This document shows positions 27,180 to 41,610 of a DNA stretch of 64,000 bases, piece by piece. The position numbers and the translations under genes are program-made. The stretch covers positions 9,051,501 through 9,115,500 of the forward strand of contig NC_092341.1 in the NCBI RefSeq assembly GCF_046630445.1. The letters run 5' to 3'. The DNA is from Rutidosis leptorrhynchoides (Eukaryota; Streptophyta; Magnoliopsida; Asterales; Asteraceae). The notes beneath the pieces were generated by a model. The model did not search any database, was not told the origin of the DNA, and saw only the letters and a list, made by a program, of their open reading frames with translations. Every line of letters begins with the position of its first letter. Positions within the stretch are counted from its first letter, which is position 1.

Positions 27180-27191
27180 TGGTATCAGAGC
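27180..27191 (+). other. Primer-binding site of element P
   Basis: TGGTATCAGAGC matches the 3' end complement of initiator methionine tRNA, the usual primer of many plant Ty3/gypsy and Ty1/copia elements. It lies two bases after the LTR end. Confidence 0.85.
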
Positions 27192-27557
27192 GATGGTCCT
27201 AGCGAACCAGGTCTTGCATGAGTGTGTCTAACTGATAGTTGTTAGGATGCATTAGTAAGTCTGGACTTCGACCGTGTCTGCATGTCAAAAGTTTTGCTTA
27301 TCATTTCTTGTCGGAAATTACATGCTTATCATTCTTAAGTCTAGACACGTTTTCCTGCATTTATTGCATAGATAGTGTATAGACAAAATTCATATCTTAG
27401 CATATCTTTTACTGTAAACTTTTCCTGACAGCTTTCGAAAGTTCCTCCGTAATTTGTGGATCCCTTGTACTATATATAAGTATTCTATGTAATTAGAATA
27501 TCATCCGATATCCAAAAATCATTTCATATCAAAAATATTTTATCCAAACCGTGTAAG

Positions 27558-28140
27558 ATGAATTCCGCATCTAGTTCGAATTCCTCAGATGCCGACAGCT
27601 ATTCCGATATGGATTTTCACTCAAGCTCCGAAGGCAGTGTAACTGGAATGGATCAACCAATTAGCCATCACCTATTCTGGATGAATTGGGGATGAGTTCG
27701 TAGCCTACTTAATCATTGGAGAGAAGAAGAAGGTGATCCTTTCCATCCGCCAAATTTCCCTCTTGGCGAAAAACCTGAAGCACTTACCGGCGAACCTGTT
27801 CGTAATACCATTTTCTCTCTCATTTCCAGAGTTTCTCGTCATGACTATATACTATCTCGAATTTCAGATCTTATTTACCCGATCGTCCGAACCACCGATC
27901 ATCCCGGTATAATAGAAGAAGTCAACGAGCTTCGTGCTCGGGTAGTGGCTTTGGAGAATATGGTGCGAAGGTTACAAACACCAGCAGCAGCACCAGCAGC
28001 ATAACCGGTATCACCATCATTAACACCAACGGAATCATTACCACCACCAACAACCACATTCGCATCACACGCCTCCACATCACAATCTGTACCTCGGATA
28101 TCAACATCATACGCATCATAGATACCAAGGAATACCAACA
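27558..28140 (+). mobile_element. gag-like region of element P (broken)
   Basis: Translation gives a Ser/Asp-rich start (MNSASSSNSSDADSYSDMDF), then a region with NHWREEEGDPFHPPNFPLG and a helical segment with NELRARVVALENMVRRLQ that could be a coiled coil, then Thr/Pro/Ser-rich sequence. It resembles leader proteins upstream of gag in some daisy-family retrotransposons, from memory only. It has a few breaks. Confidence 0.45.
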
Positions 28141-30609
28141 ACAATAAACGATGAAGTATTGATTCATAATTTCATCAAAGAAACATTCTACGGTGATTAT
28201 GTAATTTTTAAAAGTTTAGAGATTATCTATTCTAGCCTTAACCCTAAATCAGATAGAGTAGAAACCCTTATCAGAATGGTGTAAGATACAAGCTAGACTT
28301 GTTTTACCAACAGCATCAACAGTACCCTTAGCCTCACCAGCACAGTCAGTGCTGTCAACATCGTCAGAATCAGCAGCACCTCTAACATCACAAGCTCCGT
28401 CAGTTCAAGAAAGCACCGTGGACATTTTTACGAGTCAACAACGAGTATATTATATCAATGAGTTATGAAGTAATAACTCAATTCCTCTAAAGAATTTATA
28501 TATATATCTTATATATATAAATTTTAAAACTATCATAAATCTTTTCGTATTAAGCTATTACGTATGAATTTTAAGGGGTAAAAATTACTCGCATAATTCA
28601 TATTACTAATATGCTATAATTTACATCTTTCGTTAACAACTAAACCTTCGTTAACTACAATCTCTGTTTCAACTTAATGAATTCCATTTCATAATAAACC
28701 AAGTGTATTATTCAATTACATAATTGATTTTACATTTTCATTTTCGATGTACTCGAAACATTCCAGAAAACATCATCTGTGCCTTGTAAGGTTCACAAAA
28801 ATTCCACGAGCATCAACATCCTTCACCGAGGAATAAGAATAAATAATGAAGTATTGATTACATTAGCGAAATACTCCGTAAAGATTATGTAATCCTTAAT
28901 GTTTTAGAGATTATTCATTCAAGTCAAAAATCAAATGAGCTTAATATGATATTAACTAATCAAATCTATATTACATCTGAAGAAAATATACATACATATA
29001 TTTTCATGAAGACGGTAATAAAAATTCTTTTGTACAAAGTATTAATTGTGAAATCTTTAACGGGTAGGTAATACCCGGGAAATATATAAGTTCGCAATTA
29101 ATATGTTACACTGTACATTCTCTAACTTTGATTCAAAAATTATTAACAATGCTCACAACGATATACAATCATTTTTATACAAATTCAATTACATATTCTG
29201 ATATTGACGGATCAGAATCCAAGTAATAACTCTGAACCGGTGACATCATTCTTAGATCTCTACAACTTTTAAAGCTATACTTTAACTTTAAATCTGTGCA
29301 AGATCTATTAGCATTGTTTTTACCGAAAATAACCTTGCAATTCCTTTTCAAAAGTATCCAGTATTATCAACCGTTCAACCAGTCAACGACGACCTTTCAG
29401 ACTTGTAACTTTGGCATATACGTTTTTGTTACTGGGGAACCTTTCATGTTCTACCACATTAACAGTAAATGTACCAGCAAATTCATTAATCTGTGACTTA
29501 AAGTCTCTTCGAAAAACCATTATAATTGTTCATTGAAACCCTATCATGTACTCATCCACATCTTGTAACGGTAATTGCCATACCAACTACCAGAAATTAG
29601 CAATCAGTATTTTGAATTTCGCAGAAATTCTACACTAACAGTTATATATATACATATAATGCCTATCTCCTAGACTTATTTACTTCGAATGTGAAGTTTC
29701 TGAAAAACACCTTAAACCGCGAACTAGTTCTCCGAATTTTGGAAAAATGCTGATGAAGCAGTAAAAACTGTAAACGACCTTAACAGTAAAAAGTTTGATG
29801 ATAAAGGATAGTGTGCTGGCAAAGCTCAGAAAAAAGAGAAAGTTTGGAACTGGAAAACGGATTGAGCAAAGTATGAAGGAGGCTGTGGATAAATCACAAG
29901 GACGAAACCTGCCTTAAAAGAATCCAAATGATTCAGTATTTGCTGAAGCCATTAACGAATATCTTGCTTCGGAATCTAAACCCTTGCAGACAATATTATT
30001 CATCATCCTCTGATATTAGAAATTCTAAGATATCATCGTATCTTTCATTATAAATATCCTCCATATTTCTGGAGATAATTCCATAATCATTCGTATCGGA
30101 AATCAATTTTCTCCTTGCGATATCTGTGTAACATCATAAAAGAAACTATTTTAGTTTCTAAATTCTGAAACCTTCGAGTTTAAAATATGAATATTTTTGA
30201 AGTGGTATTGGGAGCTGAAGCATGAGTTAGTATAATATAATGACACTTGATCAACGTGATTATATTACAGTAAGTCATGCTGAGTTTCTAATGGAACGTG
30301 ATAAAAGTTCACAGATCACACCCTCATCATGAACCATGTTACATAACTCTTTCATTCTATTTAATCTCTAAATATATCAAGAAAATACTTTTCTTGATGA
30401 TTCGGTCTTTTCCAGATATTCTGGTAATTTGACAAATCAAGATTGTGTCATTACAATTGCTTTCTTAGAACATTAACTATGTTCATTTCGAAATGTATAG
30501 CTACGAATTCTGGACCATTATTCGCTTGACTTGAAATCGGGAAGGAAAAACGAAAGCATGGAGCTCCTAAATATAAAAGAAAATATAAAGCCTGACAACA
30601 ACACATATA

Positions 30610-30783
30610 TTACAAACCGTGTATATCAATGCGTATAGCAATATAAAGACACGGGAGAATGAAAAATACTATAACCCCAAGGTAATAGTAGAAGAAAATA
30701 ACTTCCTCTGGTGGCAGATGAAAAAGAAGAATGAAGGATACGATAGCCAAGAAAATATCAAGAATCAGAACTGGATTAAGCAT
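30610..30783 (-). CDS. Antisense 57-aa small membrane protein frame, copy in P
   Basis: A frame of 57 codons plus stop, opposite to element P and about 0.45 kb before its 3' LTR. It begins MLNPVLILDIFL, has two hydrophobic segments around a PPEE turn, and contains ILPCLYIAIRIDIHGL at the end. Upstream codons are also open, so a longer 97-residue reading exists, but only the 57-residue part is shared with H and E0. A TATAAAT box lies at 30858-30864. Confidence 0.5.
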   Translation of the reverse strand: MLNPVLILDIFLAIVSFILLFHLPPEEVIFFYYYLGVIVFFILPCLYIAIRIDIHGL

Positions 30784-30857
30784 TTCACAATCTTTTGGAA
30801 GTATGAAATAAGGAAGAAGATGTAGGAGTGGTGAAAATAATGAAACGGAAGTGATTA

Positions 30858-30864
30858 ATTTATA
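30858..30864 (-). promoter_or_regulatory. TATA box of the antisense frame (P)
   Basis: TATAAAT on the minus strand, about 78 bases upstream of the ATG at 30783, with a pyrimidine-rich leader between. Confidence 0.45.
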
Positions 30865-31215
30865 GCAAAATATCAGACATAACAATCGAGGCAGATTACG
30901 CATTTAAAGGAAATCTTAATTTTCTTAAATTTTGAAGAATCAAATATTATTTAGATTATGAAGATTTTCTATTCCTTAAATTCCGGAAATCAATCGTAAC
31001 TACGTCAAAAGTTAAGACGAATCTCTATTCTTTCATTTCACTCTTTTACGATAACTTTTCTCACACGTTTCGACAAATCGGATTGTTTTATCCATATTAT
31101 TCAACGGTGATAAAATTCTATTTATCAACTCATATTCGTCACGAAAACATTTTTATTGTTAGCCATGACGACCTCACTCAAATTTCGGGACGAAATTTCT
31201 TTAACGGGTAGGTAC

Positions 31216-31391
31216 TGTGATGACCCGAAAATTTCTGACCAAATTTAAATTTTATCTTTAATGATTTAATATTTCCGACACGATAAGCAAAGTCTGTAAT
31301 GTTGAGTCTCAAAGTTTTGGAACTATATTCATGTAATCAATTATTCTTTGACTGTTCTCGAAGATTCACGAACAATATATATATAATTTAA

Positions 31392-31457
<66 letters not shown>

Positions 31458-31665
31458 TTCAAGTTATTTAGTAAATGATAGTAACATTCGATTATTGATT
31501 CGATTGATATTTAGATAAGTTAACTAAAACGTTTAAGATGAACCAGTAAAACACTAATTTGCTACAGTATTTTCGAATTTCTACAGTACCCGAAAAGCTA
31601 CAGTGATTTCGAAAATCACTATTTGCTACAGTAACTTTGCTACAGTAAAACACTATTTTAAAATG

Positions 31666-31716
<51 letters not shown>

Positions 31717-32201
31717 TACGAGACGATGATTTATAGAAGCAAATAACCGAAACACTTAATTTATTAAAGCTACACTTCGAGTGACACAGTTTATCAATGA
31801 TTAAGTTTAATTTTTGATAAAGGTACACGTCGCGTAACGAAAAGTATTAGTTTTCTAAGCGTACGAAAATGCATTCGAGAAACCGGAACCGGGACATAAG
31901 TCGAGTGATGACGTACGTCTTATCGAAACAAATGATACAAGTTAACTATGTACGTAAATATAATATAATATATAAATAATTATATAAATTAAATATAATA
32001 TATATATTATATTTAAACATGTCGACAAACGTTAGGACAAAAGTTTTGTGAGCTGGAAAAGGACCCCATGCGATCGCATGGGAATCCTTCTACCAAGCCA
32101 TGTGATCGCATGGCAGTGGAAATCAGGCCAGGTCTATAAAGCTCACAATTTTGTTCGAATTTATTTACTTTCTTCTTCTCAAAATCTCTCTGTCTCTCTC
32201 A
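31216..32201 (+). mobile_element. Partial 3' LTR of element P
   Basis: It begins TGTGATGACCCGAAAATTTC after the purine-rich tract and follows the first third of the 5' LTR closely, including paired palindromes (32066-32113) and CTCTCTGTCTCTCTC. It then joins element G's LTR at about 32202. Confidence 0.85.
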
Positions 32202-35200
32202 AGAACGTCATATATCGTAATAATTAATTAAAGGAATATATATTTGGATATATATATTTATGATTTGATTAAATGATATTTAAGTATCTCATTAAGTATA
32301 ATAATAATGAGTTATATATATAAGATGAGACTACTAACTTAAAGACTTCGAAACAATATACATATATGTAACGATTATTGTTGTAATAGTATTTCACACA
32401 TATATATATATGATATTAGATATGATAATACACCATGTTAACATGTTAACATAATAATTTAACATCTCATTTAAGTGTAATAACAATGGGTCAATTATAT
32501 TTAACAAGATCGTTAACCTAAAGGTTTCGAAACAACACTTACATGTAACGACTAACGATGACTTAACGACTCAGTTAAATATATATACATGTAATGTATT
32601 ATGATGTATTTATACACTTTTGAAAGACTTCAAGACACATATCAAAGTACTTCTAGTTAATAAAAATGCTTACAATTACATTCTCATTCATTTTCATCAA
32701 AAATTCTACTCGTACATGAATGGTATTGTACTCGTATAATACGCAGCTTCTAGATGTATTTACTATTCATCTATACTAATAAAAATCTGCTCCTTAGCAG
32801 CCTTAAATGATTAAGGATCATGTGGGAACCATCATTTGTCAACTTGCATGAATTATTTAGCAAGAAAACAAACTTAAGTATCTTTTTTTCTTTATAAAAT
32901 GTAAAAAACGTATTCAGGAAAGCACACCATTTCTTCACTCCATTTTCTCATACTTACACTCCAATTTCTCTCTAAAAATACTCCTAACATCATACTTGAT
33001 CATCTCCAAGTATTTTCACCATCTTTTAGCTTCAATTACAAGCTTTAATCATCATAAAAACAACCATCTTTCAAGAACACTTCAAGAATCATATCAAGTC
33101 TTCATGACTACTTCCAAGCTTTCTAATCCATTCCAATTCATCATATAAGATCAAAAAATCTTTGTTATTTACAGTAGGTTATCTTTATTATTCAAGGTAA
33201 TATTCATATTCAAACTTTGATTCAATTTCTATAACTATAACAATCTTATTTCAAGTGGAAATCTTACTTGAACTTGTTTTCGTGTCATGATTCTACTTCA
33301 AGAACTTTCAAGCCATCCAAGGATCCTTTGAAGCTAGATCTATTTTTCTTATTTCCAGTAGGTTTATCCAGAAAACTTGAGGTAGTAATGATGTTCATAA
33401 CATCATTCGATTCATCCATATAAAACTATCTTATTCGAAGAGCTAAACTTGTAATCACTAGAACATAGTTTAGTTAATTCTAAACTTGTTCGCAAACAAA
33501 GCTAATCCTTCTAACTTAACTTTTAAAATCAATTAAACACATGTTCTATATCTATATGATATGCTAACTTAATGATTTAAAACCTGTAAACACGAAGAAC
33601 ACCGTAAAACCGGATATACGCCGTCGTAGTACAACCGGGGGCTGTTTTGGTTTGGATAATTAAAAACTATGAAAAACTTTGATTTAAAAGCTATACTTCT
33701 GGGAAAATGATTTTTCTTATGAATATGAAACTATATCCAAAAATCATGGTTAAACTCAAAGTGAAAGTATGTTTTTCAAAATAGTCATCAAGATGTCGTT
33801 CTTTCGACGGAAATGACTACCTCTTTCAAAAATGACTTGTAACTTATATTTCCGACTATAAACCTATACTTTTTCTGTTTATTTTCATAAAGTTAATAGC
33901 CACTTAAATCACTCAAAACAGATTTGAAACGAAGAAATGACGGGTAAAACAAAATTGGTAAAAACTACTCATTTTAGCTACGTGAAAATTTGTAAGAAAT
34001 CTATTCCAACCATAACTTAATCAACTTATATTGTATATTATGTAATCTTGAGATACCATAGACACGTATACAATGTTTTGACCTATCATGTCGACCCATC
34101 TATATATATATTGCGGAGCAACCATAGACACTCTATATGCAAATGTTGGAGTTAGCTATACAGGGTTGAGGTTGATTCCAAAATATATATATAGTTTGAG
34201 TTGTGATCAATACTGAGATATGTATACACTGGGTCGTGGATTGATTCAAGATATATATTAAGTTATTCATGTACGACAAATTATGGACTACTAACATTGG
34301 ACTGCTAACTGGACAACTAAAATCATCAACACGTAATAAAGAAAATATTGTGAATATATTTCGATCATATTTTAATATATGTATATATTGTTATAGGTTC
34401 ATAAATCAACCCGTGGCCAAGTCTAATTCTCGACGAATTAGTAATCTGTGAAAGTGAGTTATAGTCCCAATTTTACTATCTAAATTATTTTGGGATGAGA
34501 ATACATGCAAATTTATAAATGTTTTACAAAATAAGCACAAGTTCATGAAACTACATTCTACGACTGTTTTGTTATACCAGATATCTGTACTTATTATTAT
34601 TATGCTTGGTAATCTAAGAATTAGTGAAAAACACTAATTGATGCGAATCCGAAAGGTAGATCTACGGGCACCAACCACCCCCATTTTCGAATAGTGGAAA
34701 TGCTTTAGTACTTCGAAGGGTTCTTGTCATACATTTGAATAGTGGAATGTATGATGCCAGATATCTTAAGCGCTCTATGTTAAGGTCGGTTACCAGGCGA
34801 CTCATCGTATGAATGATTTTTGCAGTTGTAATGATCCTGCGCATTTGATTAAATGAAATCTTGTAGCTTATTAAATGTTATGATTATTGATGTTATGCGA
34901 GGTGTATATAAAATAGCTTTATATTTTACAAGGAAATACTATTAAATACGATACAATTTTACACAAGATATTTATTTATTTATAGAATGGATATACTTAA
35001 ACCTTGCTACAACACTTATAGGCAGTGTACCTAATCGTACAGTAGTGTAGTTTTTAGTAAGTCCGGTTCGTTTCACAGGGAAAATCTTTAAACAAAGCTT
35101 AACGCTATATTAGTTTACTTTTATAAAAATACAAATATATATATATAAGTAATATTATTATTATAAAGGGGGGTTTTTACCGTTTAATGACCGGTTTGTC

Positions 35201-36266
35201 CATTTTAAAACTTTAGTCGCAGTTAAAACAAAATGTAAAATATTAAATAAATAAAAGACTTAATTTAAAGCATAAAGTAAATAAAGATAATGAAATTGCG
35301 ATAAATAAAAGTGCGATAAAATAAACTTGCAATAATTAAAAAGTACAATAATTAAAAGAGCAATTAAATACAATAACAATAAATAAAAGTGCTATAATTA
35401 GAAGTGCAATTAAATATAAAATAAAGGGAATTAAATATGAAATAAAAGAATTATACTTATTTAAACTTTCGTAATCATGATGTTTGACGTGTTGATTTTA
35501 GTTTTATGCCCATGGGTTAATTGTCCTTTGTCCTGGATTATTTAATATGTCCGTCTGGTTTTTGTCCATAATAGTCCATCAGTCATAAATATAAAGTGCG
35601 AGTGTCCTCGTCAAATTATCCTTATACCCGAAGTTAAATATTCCAACTAATTGGGGACTTAAACTGTAACAAGATTTTAATACTTTGTTTAATAATTACA
35701 CCAGGTTATCGACTGCGTGTAACCCAAGGTTTTAATACTCTGTTATCAATTATGCCAAGTGTCCTTGTACATAATTTCACCCCTGTTTTAATAATTCTAG
35801 TGGCTATTAATCCATTCCCGTGTCCGGTTAAATGAACGATTATTCGTACATATAAATACCCCGCCCATCGTGTCCGATCGAGTGTATATGGTAATTTATG
35901 GGTACGTCCAATTATAAATCTTTATATTAACATTAACAAACTATCATTTAGTTAAACAAATATAAAGCCCATTAATAGCCCATAGTCTAATTTCCACAAG
36001 TGTCGTTCTTTTGTCCAAACCCCAATTATGGTACAAAGCCCAATTACCCAATTTTAGTAATCAGCCCAACATCATGATTACTTCATTTTAAATAAACATA
36101 ATAATAACTTAGCTACGAGACATTAAATTAAAAAGGTTGAACATAACTTACAATGATTAAAAATAGCGTAGCGTTACACGGACAGAATTTCAACTTACAC
36201 CCTTACAATATTTGCTAACATACCCTTATTATTAGAATTATAATTAAAATTAAAATTAAAATTAAA

Positions 36267-36399
<133 letters not shown>

Positions 36400-36453
36400 A
36401 TTGAGAGAGAGATTGAATTATATATTGATATTTTTGCGATCAAACTGCGTTTG

Positions 36454-36528
36454 CTTTTATAGGCGGTTTCAGAATTTGGGGTTCCGCGACTCGCGGCAAT
36501 TTTTGCCTTCAAACTCCGCGAGTCGCGG
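36454..36528 (-). promoter_or_regulatory. Paired palindromes and TATA box in solo LTR S
   Basis: CCGCGACTCGCGG (36484-36496) and CCGCGAGTCGCGG (36516-36528) are palindromic around the central base. On the minus strand they lie just upstream of CCTATAAAAGC (TATAAAAG at 36454-36461). The layout matches the E0 and P LTRs although the palindrome sequence differs. Confidence 0.6.
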
Positions 36529-37408
36529 AGTTTGATTTTCAAGCTCACCAACTTTGGAGTCTTTCTTTGCCGACGAATTTTTAATATATTATAATATTTA
36601 AATAATTATAAGAATTATTTAAATATTATATTATATTTATGTGCATAGTTGATTCGTAATTTTTAGTCCGTTGCTTCGAGCGTTGAGAGTTGACTCTGGT
36701 CCCGGTTCCGGATTTTCGAACGTCCTTGCGTACAATTTAATATTTTGTACTTTGTGTTTTGAATCTTGTACTCTTGTAATTTCGAGACGTTTCTTATCAA
36801 TAATTGGAACCTCTTTGATTGTATTTTGTACTTTTGAACTTTTTGGTCGTTTGCGTCTTCAATTCGTCGAATCTGCCTTTTGTCTTCACTTTTTATTATT
36901 TAAACGAATATCACTTGTAAATAGAACAATTGCAACTAAAAGCTTGTCTTTCTTGAGGAATAATGCTATGAAATATATGTTCGTTTTTAGCATTATCAAT
37001 TATTATATAGAAATTAAACCTATGACTCACCAACATTTTTGTTGACGTTTTAAGCATGTTTATTCTCAGGTGAATATTAAAAATGCTTCCGCTATTGTAT
37101 GCCAACCCAAGGTCAAGATTTGGAGTCGGCATAATTGTTTATATTGTTTAAACTTGCATTCGGAGTATTTGTTGTAATATATTTGATCATATTGTAATGG
37201 GTTGTGTAAAAACTTATTTATTTGAGGAGATTGTCTTTGATAGACAATCTAAATTATGTCATTAAGACCTTTATTCAATAATAAAGGTTATGGTTGTTTT
37301 TAAAAACGAATGCAAGATTTGAAAAACGTCTCATATAGAGGTCAAAACCTCGCAAAGAAACCAATTAATATGAAACGTTTATAATTAATATGAACGGGGC
37401 ATTTCAGT

Positions 37409-37420
37409 TGGTATCCGAGC
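37409..37420 (+). other. Primer-binding site of element G
   Basis: TGGTATCCGAGC, one base different from the initiator-methionine-tRNA match TGGTATCAGAGC, two bases after the 5' LTR. Confidence 0.8.
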
Positions 37421-37609
37421 ATTGGTATTAGAGAATCAGAAAATTTTTCATTAGTGTGTCTAACTGATTTTTGATGCATTAGTGAGTCTGGACTTCGACC
37501 GTAATTATTTTAAAAATGATTGCTTAATATAATTGTTGGAAACATAAGATTATTAACATATAAATATTATAAGATATATCATTCTCTTAACGTGCCTGCT
37601 ATTATGTGA

Positions 37610-38150
37610 TAGATGACTTCATCCGATCATATAAGCATCTCTAGTGATTCAGATTTCATTTACTTATCAAGTGATTCGGAGGCTGAGTCAAAGCGTACGA
37701 CTTATGAACCAACGAAAAAGTTAACTTTTGGTGCTACCATTAAAGTGGAAAATTGTTGGGAAAATTGGGAAGATTCACAATTGCCAGTAGAGGTTCCAGA
37801 AGAGGATCCAGAAGAAGATCCCGAAAGCAACCCGAAGAAGAGGATCCTGAAGAAGTTGTGAAAATTACCAAACCACAACGTGATTTGGGAAAATCTTTGG
37901 CTGTTATACCCGATCCCAAACCCGATGAACCTATTATGACCCAAAATGTTTATGATAATCCACCTGAACCACCTAAGAGACCAGTTTATAAAATGACCGC
38001 TCGTATAATGACTGTTGGTTTTGCCCCCAAACAATTAGCCGAAAGAACCAATTGGGAGGAATTGGAAAAAGAACTATCCAAACGAAAATCCAAACGTTTG
38101 GCTGAGAAAGAAACAACGTCAACATCTAAGAAATCTCGTCGTTCTTGAAC
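37610..38150 (+). mobile_element. Acidic leader reading region upstream of gag in G
   Basis: The translation starts with a Ser/Asp-rich part (ISISSDSDFIYLSSDSEAES), then Glu/Asp/Pro-rich repeats (EEDPEEDPES), then a Lys/Arg-rich end. It corresponds in position and style to the gag-like region of P. The function is unknown and the region is broken. Confidence 0.4.
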
Positions 38151-38522
38151 CATCGACAGCTATCCTGTATTCCATGCATTGTATAATATGTATTATATTG
38201 TGTGTTTAAGTTTGTAAGAAAATCCGCAATGTAATTTTCCTTATGATTGTATAATAATAAGAATAAGCATGGAAGGTTTATTATTATTATTACAACTTAT
38301 TATTACGTAGTAACGTAATAATTTACCATAGTTTTTCATATTAGAATTTTAGTAGTTAATTTGTGTGTTAGCTGCTAAGTATGAACATTATTATAGTTAT
38401 AAAACGCTAATATGAAGAAAAAGCTTTTATAATAATAAGTTCATATTAAGCTACAAAATACTTTTTGGCTACTTCTAAAATTCTATATGATTAACTCAGT
38501 CTGCTATTTTTGAAGGAAATGG

Positions 38523-39700
38523 TTCCTCCAGCTACTAGACAACAACAATTGAACACAGAAGAACTTCAAGTTTTCGCTACAAATATGGCTGCAGTGGTGA
38601 ATGCAATGAACAAAAATAACCAATCGGGTTCCAGCAGTGGAGGAAACAATGGCAACCGGGTAGGATGTTAATACAAAGCTTTTATGGCCTGCAAACCCAA
38701 TGAGTTTGAAGGAACTGAAGGACCCGTTGGACTAAAGCGGTGGACAGAGAAGGTTGAAGCCGTGTTCGCAATCAGCAACTGTGCAGAAGAGGATAACGTT
38801 AAATATGCCACACATACTTTCAGGGGTACTGCTTTGACATGGTGGAATACCTATATGGATTACGTAGGACAGAATACCGCCTACACACTTCCATGGTCCG
38901 CTTTCAAGCACATGATGACGGAAGAGTACCGTCCCAGAACCGAAATCAACAAGCTCAAGACAGAGCTTAAAGCACTGACAACCCAAGGGTTAGATGTCAC
39001 TACCTACGAGCGACGTTTCAATGAACTGGCTTTAATGTGTCCTGGAGCATTTGAGGACGAAGAAGCAAAAATTGAAGCATTCATAAAAGGGTTGCCGGAA
39101 CGAAACCAAGAGCATGTAGGTGCTAACGATCCTGCAACAATGCAGAAAGCGAGCCGTATAGCCCACAAATTGATAGGCCAAATTACAGGAAGGATAAATA
39201 AAGAAGCGGCCGAGGAGGCCATAATGAAACAGGGAAAAAGAAAGTGGGAGGAAAGCAGTGATCAGGGTCACCAGTACAACAACAACAATCAAAACAACAA
39301 CTACAACAACAATCACAACCACCTCAACAACAACAATAATCACAACAACAACCGCAACAATAACCGCAACAACCATCCCAATAATAATAACAACAACAGC
39401 AATCCCAATAACAACAACAAATGACTCAACAACAATAACCCTAACAACAACAACAACAACAACGATAACAAAAGGCAAAGAACTATATGCCCCAGGTGTG
39501 ATACGTTTCATCCGGAATGGTTTTGTAGAGAATTATGTACCAAGTGTAATAGGAATGGCCATATTGCGGCAAAGTGTGAAGTCTACGGACCAAATAGAAA
39601 CCAAGGAGTAAATAATGCCGGAACAAATAATAACGGCGTTGTTTGCTATGGATGTGGAAAATCGGGCCATACCATAAACCAGTGCAGGAATTGAAATAAG
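38523..39700 (+). mobile_element. gag remains of G with zinc knuckles
   Basis: Retrotransposon gag domain with GLKRWTEKVEAVFAIS, TALTWWNTY and FIKGLPERNQ-type motifs, then a long Asn-rich low-complexity stretch (about 39265-39470). CCHC zinc knuckles follow, CTKCNRNGHIAAKC and CYGCGKSGHTINQC. This is the RNA-binding structural protein of Ty3/gypsy elements. Confidence 0.85.
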
Positions 39701-39749
39701 CAAGGCCGTGGGAGAGCCTTCAACATTAATGGAGAGAAAGCACAGGAAG

Positions 39750-40070
39750 ACCCGGAGCTTGTTACGGGTACGTTTCTTATCAACAATACACCTGCTTATG
39801 TTTTATTTGATTCGGGTGTCGATAGAAGTTTTATGAGTAGAGAATTTTGTGCCAAATTAAATTTCCCGTTAACGCCTTTGGATAAAAAGTGTATAGTTGA
39901 AGTAGCAAACGGTAAACTAATTAAGGTTGATAAAATTTGCCGAAATCGAAAAATTAGTTTAGTTAGCGAAACGTTTGCAATTGATTTGATACCGGTGGAA
40001 TTGGGAAGCTTCGACGTAATTATTGGAATGGACTGGATGTCCAAGCTGAAAGCCGAAGTTGTTTGTCATG
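39750..40070 (+). mobile_element. Aspartic protease domain remains of G
   Basis: The active-site region reads [13 protein letters not shown], the usual DSGA/S-type motif of Ty3/gypsy proteases, and a distal VIIGMDWM motif follows. Confidence 0.75.
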
Positions 40071-40269
40071 AGAAGGCGATTCGCATTCCGAGAGAAAACG
40101 GGTTACCCTTAATGGTGTACGGAGAAAAGGGTAATGCCAAATTAAATCTTATTAGTAGTTTGAAGGCGTGCAAACTAATAAGAAAAGGTTTCTATGCCAT
40201 ACTAGCACACGTCGAGAAGGTTGAAAAAGAAGAAAAGAAAATCGATGACGTTCCTGTTGCAAGAGAATT

Positions 40270-40870
40270 TCCTGAGGTGTTTCCGGACGAATTACCGGGA
40301 CTACCTCCACACCGATCCGTTGAATTTCAAATAGATCTTATACCAGGAGCCGCACCAATAGCTCGTGCTCCATATAGACTTGCGCCTACCAAAATGAAAG
40401 AATTACAAAGTCAGCTACAAGAATTATTAGAACGTGGTTTTATCCGACCGAGTACGTCACCATGGGGAGCTCCAATTTTGTTCGTTAAAAAGAAAGATGG
40501 GTCTTTTCGCATGTGTATCGATTACCGTGAGCTGAACAAAGTAACCATCAAAAACCGATACCCTTTACCCTGAATCGATGACCTATTTGATCAACTCCAA
40601 GGTTCGAGCGTATACTCCAAAATCGACTTAAGGTCGGGTTATCATCAACTGAGGGTTAAAGAAGCCGATATACCAAAAACAGCCTTCAGAACTTGTTATG
40701 GCCATTACGAATTCATGGTTATGCCATTCGGTCTAACCAATGCACCCGCAGTTTTCATGGACCTCATGCACCGAGTATGTAGTCCATATTTAGATAAGTT
40801 TGTTATTGTCTTTATTGATGACATCCTTATTTATTCGAAGAATAACTAAGAACACGAACAACACTTGAGA
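40270..40870 (+). mobile_element. Reverse transcriptase domain remains of G
   Basis: Successive family motifs: [62 protein letters not shown] and the catalytic FIDDILIYS. All are characteristic of Ty3/gypsy. Confidence 0.9.
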
Positions 40871-41229
40871 CTTGTGTTAGAGTTGTTAAAAAAAGAGCAA
40901 CTTTATGCTAAGTTCTCTAAATGTGCTTTTTGGTTAAATGAAGTACAATTTCTTGGTCACGTAGTCAGTAGTAATGGAATCAAAGTTGATCCCGCCAAGA
41001 TCGAATCCATCAAAAATTGGGAAACCCCGAAAACTCCAACGCAAATACGTCAATTTTTGGGTTTAGCTGGTTATTATAGGAGATTTATTCAAGATTTCTC
41101 CCGAATAGCCAAACCTTTAACTGCCTTGACACATAAGGGGAAGAAGTATGAATGGACTTCCGAACAAGAGGGTGCCTTCCAATTGTTGAAAAAGAAGTTG
41201 ACTACGGCACCTATTTTATCGTTACCTGA

Positions 41230-41610
41230 CGGAATGGAAGATTTCGTTATCTACTACGACGCATCAAGAATGGGTTTTGGGTGTGTTCTTATGCAACAGA
41301 AGAAGGTGATTGCATATGCTTCTCGAAAACTCAAAATTCATGAACAAAACTACACCACACACGATCTGGAATTGGGCGCCGTTGTTTTTGCATTAAAGAT
41401 GTGGAGGTATTATCTATATGGGGTCAAGTTTATCATATACACTGACCACAAGAGTCTCCAACATATTTTAAATCAAAAGCAACTAAACATGAGGCAGCGT
41501 AGATGGGTTGAGCTGCTAAATGATTATGATTGTGAAATCCGTTACCACCCGGGGAAAGCAAATGTGGTAGCCGATGCCTTGAGTCGAAAGGAAAGAGAAC
41601 CTATTCAAGT
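41230..41610 (+). mobile_element. RNase H domain remains of G
   Basis: [44 protein letters not shown] and a C-terminal NVVADALSR are the standard order for Ty3/gypsy RNase H. Confidence 0.85.

Noticed and set aside
39032-39611. Long Val- or Thr-rich frames on both strands
   Set aside because: They are alternative-frame readings of the Asn-rich (AAC)n part of the G gag region.
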